Below are positions 1 through 7,738 of a stretch of 64,000 bases of DNA, one piece after another. The position numbers were made by a program, and so were the translations under genes. The DNA comes from Chryseobacterium sp. ON_d1 (lineage in GTDB: Bacteria > Bacteroidota > Bacteroidia > Flavobacteriales > Weeksellaceae): assembly GCF_006829085.1 (NCBI RefSeq), contig NZ_BJTC01000018.1:1-64000 (forward strand), given 5' to 3'. The notes beneath the pieces were generated by a model that saw only the letters and a program-made list of their open reading frames with translations, was not told the DNA's origin and did not search any database. Each line of letters begins with the position of its first letter. Within the stretch, counting starts at the first letter, position 1.

Positions 1-190
1 AATAACTCATGTTTTTTCGAGGGTATAGTCCCGAGATTCCGTACTTGTTATAAAAACCAATCCACTTGCGCAGATTGCTTTCATTAAATCCTTTCTCTGT
101 TGCTATAGATTTAATTGAACAATGAGAATTTTTGTGAAGATTAATACATTCTAGCTTGAAAGCAACGCTAAATTTTTCTTTTCTATACAT
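1..190 (-). CDS. IS3-family OrfA-like transposase subunit, N-terminal part
   Basis: From an ATG at 188-190 this frame runs open to the window edge for 63 codons, beginning MYRKEKFSVAFKLECI. It has the helix-turn-helix pattern of IS3/IS150 OrfA proteins: a basic amino end, a region around SIKSIATEKGFNESNLRKW (residues about 27-45) and then YNKYGISGL. OrfA binds the element's ends and is normally joined by frameshifting to the OrfB integrase, which is not in the window. Only about the first 60 residues are visible. No frame defect is seen in this part, so the element may be intact. Confidence 0.75.
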   Translation of the reverse strand, partial: MYRKEKFSVAFKLECINLHKNSHCSIKSIATEKGFNESNLRKWIGFYNKYGISGLYPRKNMSY

Positions 191-235
191 AAAAAAATGC
201 CCCTAAAAAGTGTCTAACTTTTTGGGGGCAGTCCA
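1..235 (-). mobile_element. End of an IS3-family-like insertion sequence (truncated by window)
   Basis: The outer end reads, on the minus strand, TGGACTGCCCCCAAAAAGTT, which resembles the terminal repeats of the IS150 group of IS3-family elements. Just inside is a 14-bp hairpin (198-211 paired with 217-230, one G-T wobble, loop GTCTA), followed by the start of an OrfA-type reading frame. The rest of the element lies left of the window, so the far repeat and any target duplication cannot be seen. The element boundary at 235 is my estimate from the TG dinucleotide. Confidence 0.7.
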
Positions 236-250
236 GTCGAGCGGATTTTT

Positions 251-1117
251 TTATTTTTTGATAAATTTCAGTAAAACAATATCTTCCTTTGAATCTTTAA
301 GCTTTAGAAAATAATTTCCGGAAATAAGCTGATTGATTGCAATGTCTTTCACAAATTTATCTTTTAAAACAATCCTTCCATTCACATCTATGATCTCATA
401 TTCATGAAAATTCAGGTCAGTATTTATTTTTAAAATATCCGAAACAGGATTCGGATATACCTTGATCAGGACAGTGTTTTTTTTAGGGTTTGTTTCATTC
501 GTTGTTAAAAACAGGCATGAAGGTGGAGTTGTTATTACGCCGTCAGTAAAATCATAATACAAAGTGCTTCCCATCGGAATCAGATTGGTACTGATGGTTG
601 CCGGAATATTCTCAAAAGGAGTGCAGTTATTAAAGCGTACATTGGCACTTTCAAAATCTCTTGTAGTCTTATACCAGGATTCACATCCTGCAGACTGCAT
701 CACAACGCCCGGCCAGAAGGTATCGATGGCAAATCCATCAATTGAATTGGGGTTTACCATATCAACCATTACACAGCTGCCAGCAGTCCATGTAGAAGGC
801 ATTTTAAAGTAAATGGTAGCCGTAGGAACACTTCCTGTGTAATACTTTTTACTGATTACTGCCGAAGAACCTCCTTGTCCGTTAACAAGAAATGCCTTGA
901 TTTCTTTATTCTGATCAATAAGAATCTGCACATTGTTAACTGCTGAGGGAGAGCTTAGGGTAGGTGTGCTTCCGTCAGTCGTATAATAAATGGTTCCGTT
1001 TCCGGAAATGGTGGCCTGATAAGTATTATAATAATGATTCGGAAAAGGACTTATCGTCAGCTGTGAAAAAAAGAATGAGGATATAAGAAATGACGAAATA
1101 AGCAGAAACTTTTTCAT
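251..1117 (-). CDS. Secreted T9SS type A sorting domain protein with chitobiase-like C-terminal module
   Basis: The 288-residue protein starts with a signal peptide (MKKFLLISSFLISSFFFS). Residues about 20-95 resemble the FN3-like CHB_HEX_C_1 module found in chitobiases and other glycosidases (TIYYTTDGSTPT). Residues about 98-200 resemble a starch-binding CBM (TIYFKMPSTW...FWPGVVM). The last 75 residues form a type A sorting domain (VYPNPVSDILKI...GNYFLKL) that directs export through T9SS. No catalytic domain is present, so it is probably a surface carbohydrate-binding protein. It is a single gene pointing toward the IS end; the 134-nt stop-to-hairpin region contains nothing else. Confidence 0.8.
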   Translation of the reverse strand: MKKFLLISSFLISSFFFSQLTISPFPNHYYNTYQATISGNGTIYYTTDGSTPTLSSPSAVNNVQILIDQNKEIKAFLVNGQGGSSAVISKKYYTGSVPTATIYFKMPSTWTAGSCVMVDMVNPNSIDGFAIDTFWPGVVMQSAGCESWYKTTRDFESANVRFNNCTPFENIPATISTNLIPMGSTLYYDFTDGVITTPPSCLFLTTNETNPKKNTVLIKVYPNPVSDILKINTDLNFHEYEIIDVNGRIVLKDKFVKDIAINQLISGNYFLKLKDSKEDIVLLKFIKK

Positions 1118-1313
1118 AAAAGATGGGTATTAGTTTATTTTTTTTAAAATTAATGAAATTTACCTATTTATAAATCACTTACTTTAAATTTTAATGTTAA
1201 TTCTTTCGTCCGTTTTTATTTTAAATATTAACTTTGGCAATCTTTGAATGTAATAAAAGGACAGTAGGAAATCAGCTGATTTTTATACATCCGCTAAAAA
1301 TGAATATCAACAT

Positions 1314-3308
1314 ATGAAACTTAAGTACAGTCTGCTGGCCTTGGCAGCTCCGCTTTTAATGAATGCACAACAAGTAATGACGCCTGAAATTCTTTGGACT
1401 TTGAAAAAAGTTGGGGTACAGGCAGTTTCACCGGATCAGGGTTCCCTTATCTATAAAGTAGGACAGGTTGATCTGAAAACAGAGAAAACAAAAAATGAGA
1501 ACTATTTTCTGAATGTTCTTAATCATCAGTCTTCCAAAATTGATTTCGGTAAAAAAGCGCTTATTCAGTGGGATAAAAACGGAATTTATGCTCAGGAAGG
1601 TGATAAAATCTATCTTTCTAAGGATGCTGGAAAAACCTGGGCAGAATTTTATACCATCGGGGAAGTTGATAATATTGTCATTTCTCCTGACGGAAAGAAA
1701 ATCGCTTTCAGCAAACAGGTATTGGTAGAAAAAGTAATGGGGAAAGACAAATTCAGCGATACTCCCAAAACTACTGCTCAGGTATACACAGATCTGAACC
1801 ACAGACACTGGGATTATTTTAATGAAGGAAAATACAACCATGTTTTTGTTGTAAATGTCTCTGAAAAAGCAGAGGGAGCAAAAGACCTTTTGGAAGGAAA
1901 GACCTGGGATTCTCCTCAGAGACCTTTCGGTGGGGCTGAAGACTTTATCTGGAGTCCGGATTCTGCACAGCTTTTATACGTGACAAAACCTAAAAGCGGT
2001 AAAGAATATGCTACAAGTACCAATACCGATATTTTTGCTTACGATCTGGCATCAGGTACCACCAAAAATCTTACGGAATCAAACAAAGGATATGATGTAA
2101 ATCCAAAATTCAGTCCGGACGGAAAATCTCTGATCTGGCAGAGTATGGCCAGAGATGGGTATGAAGCAGATAAAAATGATGTGAAAATCCTGGACTGGAA
2201 GACAGGCAAGACGACAAATCTTACTTCTGGTTGGGACGAGAGTGTTTCAGGGGATGTATTATGGGGAGCAGATTCAAAAACGATCTACTTTACTGCAGCG
2301 TTCAGAGGAACAAAACAGCTTTTTGCCCTAGATTCAAAATCAGCAAAAGTACAGCAGATTACCAAAGGAGATTTTGATGTCAACGAAATCTTTACAGACA
2401 ATAAAACTTCACTTTTAGTAGGAAGAACAGATATAAACCATGCCACAGAACTGTTCTCTGTAAACGTTAAAAACGGAGAAATGAAGCAGGTGACTGAAGC
2501 GAATAAAGATACTTATGCTAAGTTGGCGCAAGGGAAATCTGAACTTAAAATGGTGAAAACTTCAGACGGTAAGGAAATGGGGGTTTGGTTTCATTATCCA
2601 CCCAACTTTGATCCGAACAAAAAATACCCGACTTTAGTATACTGCCAGGGTGGCCCACAGTCTGCTCTTACTCAGTTTTTCAGTGTAAGATGGAATTTTG
2701 CCCTGATGGCAGCCAATGATTATATTGTGGTAGCACCAAACAGAAGAGGGATGCCAGGCTGGGGAACAAAATGGAATGAAGAAATTTCAAGAGACTGGGG
2801 AGGGCAGCCAATGAGAGATTATCTGGCGGCAACAGACTTTGCGAAAACTTTACCTTATGTAGACAGCGACAGAGTAGCAGCAGTAGGAGCAAGCTACGGA
2901 GGATACAGCGTATTTATGCTGGCAGGAATTCATGAAAACAGATTCAAAACATTCATTGCCCATGACGGACTGTTTGATATGAAATCATGGTATCTGACTA
3001 CTGAAGAGCTTTGGTTTGCGAACTGGGATCTTGGTTCACCATGGGAAAAACCGCTTCCAAAGGCATATACAGAGTTCAATCCAAGCAATTTTGTAGATAA
3101 ATGGAATAAGCCGATCATGATTGTTCAGGGAGGAATTGATTACCGTGTTCCTTACGAACAGGGACAGGAAGCTTTCCAGGCTGCAAAATTGAGAGGATTA
3201 AAATCTAAGCTGGTGTATTTTCCGAACGAAAATCACTGGGTACTTCACCCACAAAACGGCCTTGTATGGCAGAGAGAATTTTTCGATTGGCTGAAGGAAA
3301 CTTTATAA
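1314..3308 (+). CDS. S9 family prolyl oligopeptidase-like peptidase
   Basis: The 664-residue protein has a signal peptide (MKLKYSLLALAAPLLMNAQ), an N-terminal beta-propeller with WD40/PD40-like repeats (SPDGKKIAF, SPDSAQLLYV, SPDGKSLIW) and a C-terminal alpha/beta hydrolase domain from about residue 425. The catalytic triad is visible: Ser527 in GASYGGYS, Asp609 in GGIDYRVP and His641 in NENHW. The length and order match dipeptidyl aminopeptidase / acylaminoacyl-peptidases of Bacteroidetes, which cleave short peptides in the periplasm. It is monocistronic and followed by a strong terminator. Substrate preference (DPP4-, DPP5- or DPP7-like) cannot be decided by eye. Confidence 0.92.
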   Translation: MKLKYSLLALAAPLLMNAQQVMTPEILWTLKKVGVQAVSPDQGSLIYKVGQVDLKTEKTKNENYFLNVLNHQSSKIDFGKKALIQWDKNGIYAQEGDKIYLSKDAGKTWAEFYTIGEVDNIVISPDGKKIAFSKQVLVEKVMGKDKFSDTPKTTAQVYTDLNHRHWDYFNEGKYNHVFVVNVSEKAEGAKDLLEGKTWDSPQRPFGGAEDFIWSPDSAQLLYVTKPKSGKEYATSTNTDIFAYDLASGTTKNLTESNKGYDVNPKFSPDGKSLIWQSMARDGYEADKNDVKILDWKTGKTTNLTSGWDESVSGDVLWGADSKTIYFTAAFRGTKQLFALDSKSAKVQQITKGDFDVNEIFTDNKTSLLVGRTDINHATELFSVNVKNGEMKQVTEANKDTYAKLAQGKSELKMVKTSDGKEMGVWFHYPPNFDPNKKYPTLVYCQGGPQSALTQFFSVRWNFALMAANDYIVVAPNRRGMPGWGTKWNEEISRDWGGQPMRDYLAATDFAKTLPYVDSDRVAAVGASYGGYSVFMLAGIHENRFKTFIAHDGLFDMKSWYLTTEELWFANWDLGSPWEKPLPKAYTEFNPSNFVDKWNKPIMIVQGGIDYRVPYEQGQEAFQAAKLRGLKSKLVYFPNENHWVLHPQNGLVWQREFFDWLKETL

Positions 3309-3331
3309 GAATAGTATAAAATATCAATAGG

Positions 3332-3356
3332 AGCGGGCTTTAGCCCGCTTTTTTTA
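3332..3356 (+). terminator. Rho-independent terminator of the S9 peptidase gene
   Basis: AGCGGGCT (3332-3339) pairs with AGCCCGCT (3342-3349) around a two-base spacer and is followed by a run of T. It lies 23 nt after the stop codon. Confidence 0.9.
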
Positions 3357-3431
3357 TGCCCAAAAATTCAATGGCTTTAGCCAAAACTTAAATAAATTGA
3401 GTTGAGTTAAGAAATTAAATTCAGACTATTA

Positions 3432-3590
3432 GAAGCTGGAAGAGAGGCTGGAAGTTGCTGTTAATCTTAACATATATAGAGGTTGCCGTAAATTAATGAT
3501 ATCACTGTTTAAAAAGATAAAATATGGACAACCCGTTTTTGATAACCTCAATAACTTCTCTCTTCAAGCTCCAAGCTTCCAGCCTGATGA
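3432..3590. repeat. Degenerate inverted repeat, REP-like intergenic element
   Basis: GAAGCTGGAAGAGAGGCTGG near 3432 and AAGCTTCCAGCCT ending at 3585 are degenerate inverse copies of a GAAGCTGGAAG-type unit separated by about 90 nt of AT-rich DNA. A related copy occurs at 52741-52781. The unit has no reading frame. The 3357-3606 gap contains only this element. Confidence 0.5.
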
Positions 3591-3606
3591 AAATAAATTA
3601 AATCTC

Positions 3607-3614
3607 TATATTTG
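3607..3614 (+). promoter_or_regulatory. Minus-7 promoter box TATATTTG
   Basis: This is a perfect match to the Bacteroidetes -7 consensus TAnnTTTG. It ends three bases before the ATG at 3618, so transcription would begin at or next to the start codon. It argues for ATG 3618 and against the in-frame TTG at 3612, which lies inside the box. No clear TTG -33 element is seen. Confidence 0.55.
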
Positions 3615-3617
3615 AAT

Positions 3618-4109
3618 ATGCAAAACCGTATTTCTTCATTTTTACCCATTATTGATGCCCAATCTGAAATTTTAATTTTAGGCTCAATTCCGGGAGTGAA
3701 ATCACTGGAAAAACAGCAGTATTATGCTCATCCGCAAAATAAATTCTGGAAAATCATTTTTGAATTACTGCACGAAGAATTTACTGAAGATTATACTCAG
3801 AGAATCAAAACCATCAAAAACCATCATATTGCCCTCTGGGATGTCATCGATTCCTGTGAGAGAAAAGGAAGTCTGGATTCTGAAATCAGAAATGAAGAAG
3901 CCAACCAGATCGCTGAACTGCTGGAAGAACACCCGAATGTCAGAGCTATTTTCTGCAATGGAGGAAAATCCTATAAAAATTTACAAAAACTGTTAGGGAA
4001 AAATTATAAACTGCCCATTTTTCTATTGCCTTCTACGAGCCCGCTTCATACAGTTTCCTTTGAAAAGAAATTGGAAGAGTGGAAGAGGATACTGGAATTT
4101 TTGAGATGA
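3618..4109 (+). CDS. DNA-deoxyinosine (hypoxanthine) glycosylase, UDG superfamily
   Basis: The 163-residue protein has the motifs of the family 6 hypoxanthine-DNA glycosylases: ILGSIPGVKSLEKQQYYAHP near the N-terminus followed by NKFW, ALWDVIDSCERKGSLD in the middle and LPSTSPLH near the C-terminus. These enzymes remove deaminated adenine (hypoxanthine), and in some cases uracil, from DNA. The length is normal for the family. The start is set at ATG 3618 (MQNRISSF), because an upstream TTG would overlap the promoter box. The gene is alone and converges with the sugar-salvage unit, with an inverted repeat between them. Confidence 0.85.
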   Translation: MQNRISSFLPIIDAQSEILILGSIPGVKSLEKQQYYAHPQNKFWKIIFELLHEEFTEDYTQRIKTIKNHHIALWDVIDSCERKGSLDSEIRNEEANQIAELLEEHPNVRAIFCNGGKSYKNLQKLLGKNYKLPIFLLPSTSPLHTVSFEKKLEEWKRILEFLR

Positions 4110-4112
4110 GTT

Positions 4113-4165
4113 TCGGATCGGGTTCGTGAGTTTGAGGGTTTGAGAGTCTTTTAGAGAGTTTGAGT
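4113..4165. repeat. Degenerate G/T-rich GAGTTTGAGGGTTTGAGAG tract
   Basis: The tract repeats units such as GAGTTTGAGGGTTTGAGAG and AGAGAGTTTGAG just after the glycosylase stop codon. A similar tract lies at 7660-7730. It is noncoding and probably an intergenic repeat family of this genus. Confidence 0.45.
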
Positions 4166-4172
4166 AAAAGCA

Positions 4173-4241
4173 TAGATTCCTATGGAATGACAAACAGAGC
4201 TCTTTATTTATCCGTATACTTTGTCATTCCTTAGGAATCTA
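4173..4241. repeat. Nearly perfect 22-bp inverted repeat between convergent genes
   Basis: The arms at 4173-4194 (starting TAGATTCCTATGGAATGAC) and 4220-4241 are inverse copies with one mismatch, separated by 25 nt. The element lies between two converging genes and can form a long hairpin in either transcript, so it could act as a two-way terminator or RNA stabiliser. The arm sequence looks like a dispersed REP or MITE-type element rather than a simple terminator, as no T-run follows. Confidence 0.7.
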
Positions 4242-4277
4242 AATTTTGTATGTAATTCTAGAATTATAAAGGTAAAA

Positions 4278-5312
4278 TCATTCACTTCCCAAATATGCTC
4301 TCAGTCCTTTCAACAGCTCCAGCTGGTTTTTTGTTCTGTCTAAATTATGCTCTGGATATTTCGTAGAATAGTAGGTGCTTCCATTCAGGTAGTCGGTTAA
4401 AAAACGAAGCTCCTGGATATAAATGGCGACCTGTGCTGCATAATCAAGATTTTCAGTTTCTTGCGGAGACAGTTTTTCCTTTAAATGGAACAGAAATCCT
4501 TCTTTTACAGCCTTATACATTTCAGGGTTGAAATTGTTTACAGCATTTCCGTCATCCTCATGGGTTGTATTGGTATAGGATTGGATCATCGTTCCAAAAT
4601 CATACAGAATAGTAGAAATCATCATGGTATCAAGATCAATCACGGCTAGCGGATGATGATTCTGATCAAAAAGAATATTGCTGATTTTTACATCTGCATG
4701 AATAATTCTTTTGGGAATCTGCTGAGTTTTCTCCATTTCGATCCATTGATCCGGCAGAGACAGGAACTGATTGGTGACTTCTATTTCAACCTTTGCGCTT
4801 TCTTTTAAATGAACATCAGCATTTTTTAGAGCGTTTTTATAATCTGCGATTCTCTTCTCAAAATTAAGAAAATTGGGAATTGGATCTTTAACAGCCGGCA
4901 GTTTATCAGTATTGATGGTAGCAAGGAAATAACTGAAGGCTTTTGCTGCTTCAAATGCCGTATGTAACGATGGAGCAGTGAGAAAAGTAACACTGTTTTC
5001 TACAAAATTGAGCATACGCCATGGAGAGCCATTTATATCTTCTATCAGAATCTTACCGGTACGCGAGGGAACAGGCTCAATGATTTGGAACTGATAAGTA
5101 TTTGACCTTAGAATTTCATTAATCATTAATTGATTATTGACAATAACCTCCGGCTGTTTGAAAACATGATGGTTAATTTTCTGCAGAATATATTTTTTCT
5201 TCTGATCTTTGTTCTCCAGAAGATAGGTTGTATTGATCAGTCCTCCAGTAACAGGAGTAAGACTATAATGATCCTGACCGATAAACTGAATGACAATTTC
5301 GTTTAGCTCCAT
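4278..5312 (-). CDS. APH-family sugar kinase (probable N-acetylhexosamine 1-kinase)
   Basis: This 344-residue protein belongs to the aminoglycoside phosphotransferase / choline kinase fold. The glycine-rich N-terminus (VTGGLINTTYLL), the catalytic loop HADVKISN (His205, Asp207, Asn212) and the metal-binding IDLDTM (Asp226, Asp228) are all present. NahK-type members of this fold phosphorylate GlcNAc and GalNAc at C1. The gene is last in a unit with a nucleotidyltransferase (10-nt overlap) and a GH109 glycosidase, which makes a role in activating released GalNAc likely. Substrate is inference from context; a generic phosphotransferase is the fallback. Confidence 0.75.
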   Translation of the reverse strand: MELNEIVIQFIGQDHYSLTPVTGGLINTTYLLENKDQKKKYILQKINHHVFKQPEVIVNNQLMINEILRSNTYQFQIIEPVPSRTGKILIEDINGSPWRMLNFVENSVTFLTAPSLHTAFEAAKAFSYFLATINTDKLPAVKDPIPNFLNFEKRIADYKNALKNADVHLKESAKVEIEVTNQFLSLPDQWIEMEKTQQIPKRIIHADVKISNILFDQNHHPLAVIDLDTMMISTILYDFGTMIQSYTNTTHEDDGNAVNNFNPEMYKAVKEGFLFHLKEKLSPQETENLDYAAQVAIYIQELRFLTDYLNGSTYYSTKYPEHNLDRTKNQLELLKGLRAYLGSE

Positions 5313-6217
5313 AAATCTTCAGGGTATCTGTTATTGATCATCTCTGAAATCAGAAAATCTTTAATCTCTTTTTTATCATCAGCATAGGTAACTCCCATCC
5401 ATTGGGAAGGAGATGCTTTTACCTTTACTTTTACCCTGCCTTCATCTATCATTTGCTGTACAGCAGCAGGAATATAAAATTCCTGTTTAGGCAGTGGATC
5501 AGACTCAATAAAATCATAGAAATAAGCCTCCAGATAGCAGAAAATGTGAGGATGAAAAATAAAAAAATTCATCGATACCAAAGCGTCGGGATCTAATTTT
5601 ATATTTTTTCCGTTTTCAATATAAATAATTGAGCCGTTTATTCTTTGAATAGAAGTCTGTTCTTCTACCTTGATCAGATAATTTTCTGAATCCAGTGTAC
5701 ATATACCTCTGGCTACCGCTCCGTTTCCGCTTAGTGTGGTACCCACGGGATAAGCAATCATTCCCAGCTGTGTATCTGAAATATGATGATGGTCAATTTC
5801 ATGGGCAGCCAGCAGATATGCTTCTTTTCCATAAAAATCATCTGCATTGATCATGACAAAAGGCTCCTGTATCGAATATTTGGCACAAAGAACAGCATGA
5901 GCGGTTCCCCATGGTTTTTCACGGTCAGGATAATCAAAACCTTCCAATGATATAGGAATGCTGTCCATCTCCTGATAGACCCAATGCAGTTCAAAGTTTT
6001 TATTTTCTGAAATCCTGTTGAGCCTTTCAATATAACTGTCAGGGATCAGTTTATTGACAATAATAACCACTTTCCGGAAGCCGGCTTCCAATGCATCAAA
6101 GATAGAATATTCAAGAATTGGCGAACCGTTATCAAGTATTCCATCTACCTGTTTAAGACCTTTGTACCGGCTGCCTAATCCGCCAGCCAATATAAGTAGT
6201 GTCTTCTTAGAACTCAT
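5303..6217 (-). CDS. Sugar-1-phosphate nucleotidyltransferase
   Basis: The 304-residue protein has the Rossmann-like NTP-transferase signature LAGGLGSRYKGLKQVDG at residues 10-26 and an acidic metal site in MINADDFYG near residue 125. Enzymes of this family join a sugar-1-phosphate to UTP or another NTP. It overlaps the kinase downstream by 10 nt and the GH109 gene upstream by 11 nt, so the three are translationally coupled. The likely role is to convert GalNAc-1-phosphate made by the kinase to UDP-GalNAc. The nucleotide and sugar are not readable from motifs. Confidence 0.8.
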   Translation of the reverse strand: MSSKKTLLILAGGLGSRYKGLKQVDGILDNGSPILEYSIFDALEAGFRKVVIIVNKLIPDSYIERLNRISENKNFELHWVYQEMDSIPISLEGFDYPDREKPWGTAHAVLCAKYSIQEPFVMINADDFYGKEAYLLAAHEIDHHHISDTQLGMIAYPVGTTLSGNGAVARGICTLDSENYLIKVEEQTSIQRINGSIIYIENGKNIKLDPDALVSMNFFIFHPHIFCYLEAYFYDFIESDPLPKQEFYIPAAVQQMIDEGRVKVKVKASPSQWMGVTYADDKKEIKDFLISEMINNRYPEDLWS

Positions 6218-7604
6218 CGGTCATTCCAAATACAGGTTTACGGGTTTTCCATTTTCCATTGGTGAAATCAGGGATATCCACTGCCTGACCTCCTTTGGCA
6301 ATAGACTCTTCACTTAATGGCGTAATAGAATACCATAAAGCAAGGTCATACACATCCATCGGGAATTCTATATTTCGTTTGATACACTCAATAAAAGTAT
6401 TCATCACAAAGAAATCCATTCCGCCGTGTCCGGCACCTGCAGCAGTATTTTCAAACTTCTTCCACATTGGATGATCATATTCTTTCATCCATTTTTCTGT
6501 ATTGTCCCAGCGATGGGTATGGTTCATTGTTTTTTCAAAATAAATATGTCCCTGATCGAAATCCCCCCATCCGAAATCCTGCCACAATCCTTCAGTTCCC
6601 TGAACCCGGAAACCAAGATCATAAGGTCTCTGCAAACTTGTATCATGAGTCAGAAGGATGGTTTCCCCGTTGGCACAGGCAATCTGTGTGGTGACCACAT
6701 CTCCCTGGTTGAATTTTACTTTGGCACTTGGATGATTTTCTCCACCTTTTGGATGTTCTACGATATATTTATGAAGTCCTGCAGCTTTTGAAGAGAATGA
6801 AGAAAGCCTCGTCAAACGGTTTCCTCTGTTGATGTCCATCATCACGGCAACCGGACCTAATCCATGCGTAGGATAAAGCTCTCCGTTACGCTTTACATAA
6901 TGTTCGGTTCTCCATTTTGCCTCGCTGAAGCCTTTATCTCCAAACTCAACACCAGAATTATATGGAGTGGTTCCGTCATTGAAAAGTACACCCCTCAGGT
7001 CATGCTGATAGCCGCCTCTTCCGTGCACCAACTCTCCGAACATTCCTTTACGAACCATATTCATGATGGCCATGATATCTCTTCGATAACATACATTCTC
7101 CATCATAAAGATAGGAACTTTTGTTTCCTCGTACACCTTTACAAACTCCCAGCAGTCCTGAAGTTTTATCGCTCCGGAAACTTCCATGCCTACAATTTTT
7201 TTTGCACGCATTGCTTCCACACCTTGAGTAAGATGCCATTCCCATGGAGTAGCAATCACAACAGCATCTATTGTTTTTAATTTTAAAAGATTTCGATAGT
7301 CATATTCCCCGTTGGAAAACTCCTGAGCTGCCGGTTTATTGTTGTCTTTTAAGATTTTTTGAGAAGCGGCAAGCATTCTTTTTTCCGGATCGGCAAATGC
7401 TACAATCTCTACATCATTACGTTTTGCCAGTAATTTTACATGTTCCTGTCCCCGAAGACCTACACCGATAAAACCTACGCGGACTTTTTTATCTGTTTTA
7501 AAATCATTGGAATAGGCAAATAAAGAATTGGGTAAAACCAGTGCCCCAAAGCCTGCCAAAGCAGCTGTCTTAAGAAAGTTCCTGCGGGAGTTGCTGTTGT
7601 CCAT
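6207..7604 (-). CDS. GH109-type Gfo/Idh/MocA glycosidase (alpha-N-acetylgalactosaminidase-like)
   Basis: The 465-residue protein begins with a twin-arginine signal (SRRNFLKTAALAGFGALVLP), then an NAD-binding fold (VRVGFIGVGLRGQEHVKLL) and a C-terminal oxidoreductase-like domain. The segment THGLGPVAVMMDINRGNR resembles the GH109 core described for the Elizabethkingia meningoseptica A-antigen-cleaving enzyme. Such enzymes use bound NAD+ to remove terminal GalNAc. The Tat signal puts the folded, cofactor-loaded enzyme in the periplasm. It is the first gene of the salvage unit. A generic Gfo/Idh/MocA oxidoreductase is the alternative, but the Tat signal and INRGNR pattern favour GH109. Confidence 0.87.
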   Translation of the reverse strand: MDNSNSRRNFLKTAALAGFGALVLPNSLFAYSNDFKTDKKVRVGFIGVGLRGQEHVKLLAKRNDVEIVAFADPEKRMLAASQKILKDNNKPAAQEFSNGEYDYRNLLKLKTIDAVVIATPWEWHLTQGVEAMRAKKIVGMEVSGAIKLQDCWEFVKVYEETKVPIFMMENVCYRRDIMAIMNMVRKGMFGELVHGRGGYQHDLRGVLFNDGTTPYNSGVEFGDKGFSEAKWRTEHYVKRNGELYPTHGLGPVAVMMDINRGNRLTRLSSFSSKAAGLHKYIVEHPKGGENHPSAKVKFNQGDVVTTQIACANGETILLTHDTSLQRPYDLGFRVQGTEGLWQDFGWGDFDQGHIYFEKTMNHTHRWDNTEKWMKEYDHPMWKKFENTAAGAGHGGMDFFVMNTFIECIKRNIEFPMDVYDLALWYSITPLSEESIAKGGQAVDIPDFTNGKWKTRKPVFGMTDEF

Positions 7605-7659
7605 CTATTTTTTTCCTAAATATATTAAAACTTTTGTAAATCCCGATGGCGTGAGGGAC

Positions 7660-7730
7660 ATTAAGTAGGAGGTATGAGAGTTTGGGGTTCCAGGGTTAAA
7701 GGAATGAGAGTTCGGGACCGGTCCTTTTGT
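7660..7730. repeat. Degenerate G/T-rich intergenic tract
   Basis: Units such as GTATGAGAGTTTGGGGTT and GGAATGAGAGTTCGGG recall the tract at 4113-4165. It lies between the M61 peptidase stop codon and the GH109 start. No promoter box or frame was recognised in it. Confidence 0.35.
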
Positions 7731-7738
7731 GTAGAAAT

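Noticed and set aside
6426..7280. Plus-strand frames of 121 and 138 codons opposite the GH109 gene
   Set aside because: Rich in His, Cys and Phe with no domain, and fully inside a well-supported minus-strand enzyme gene.
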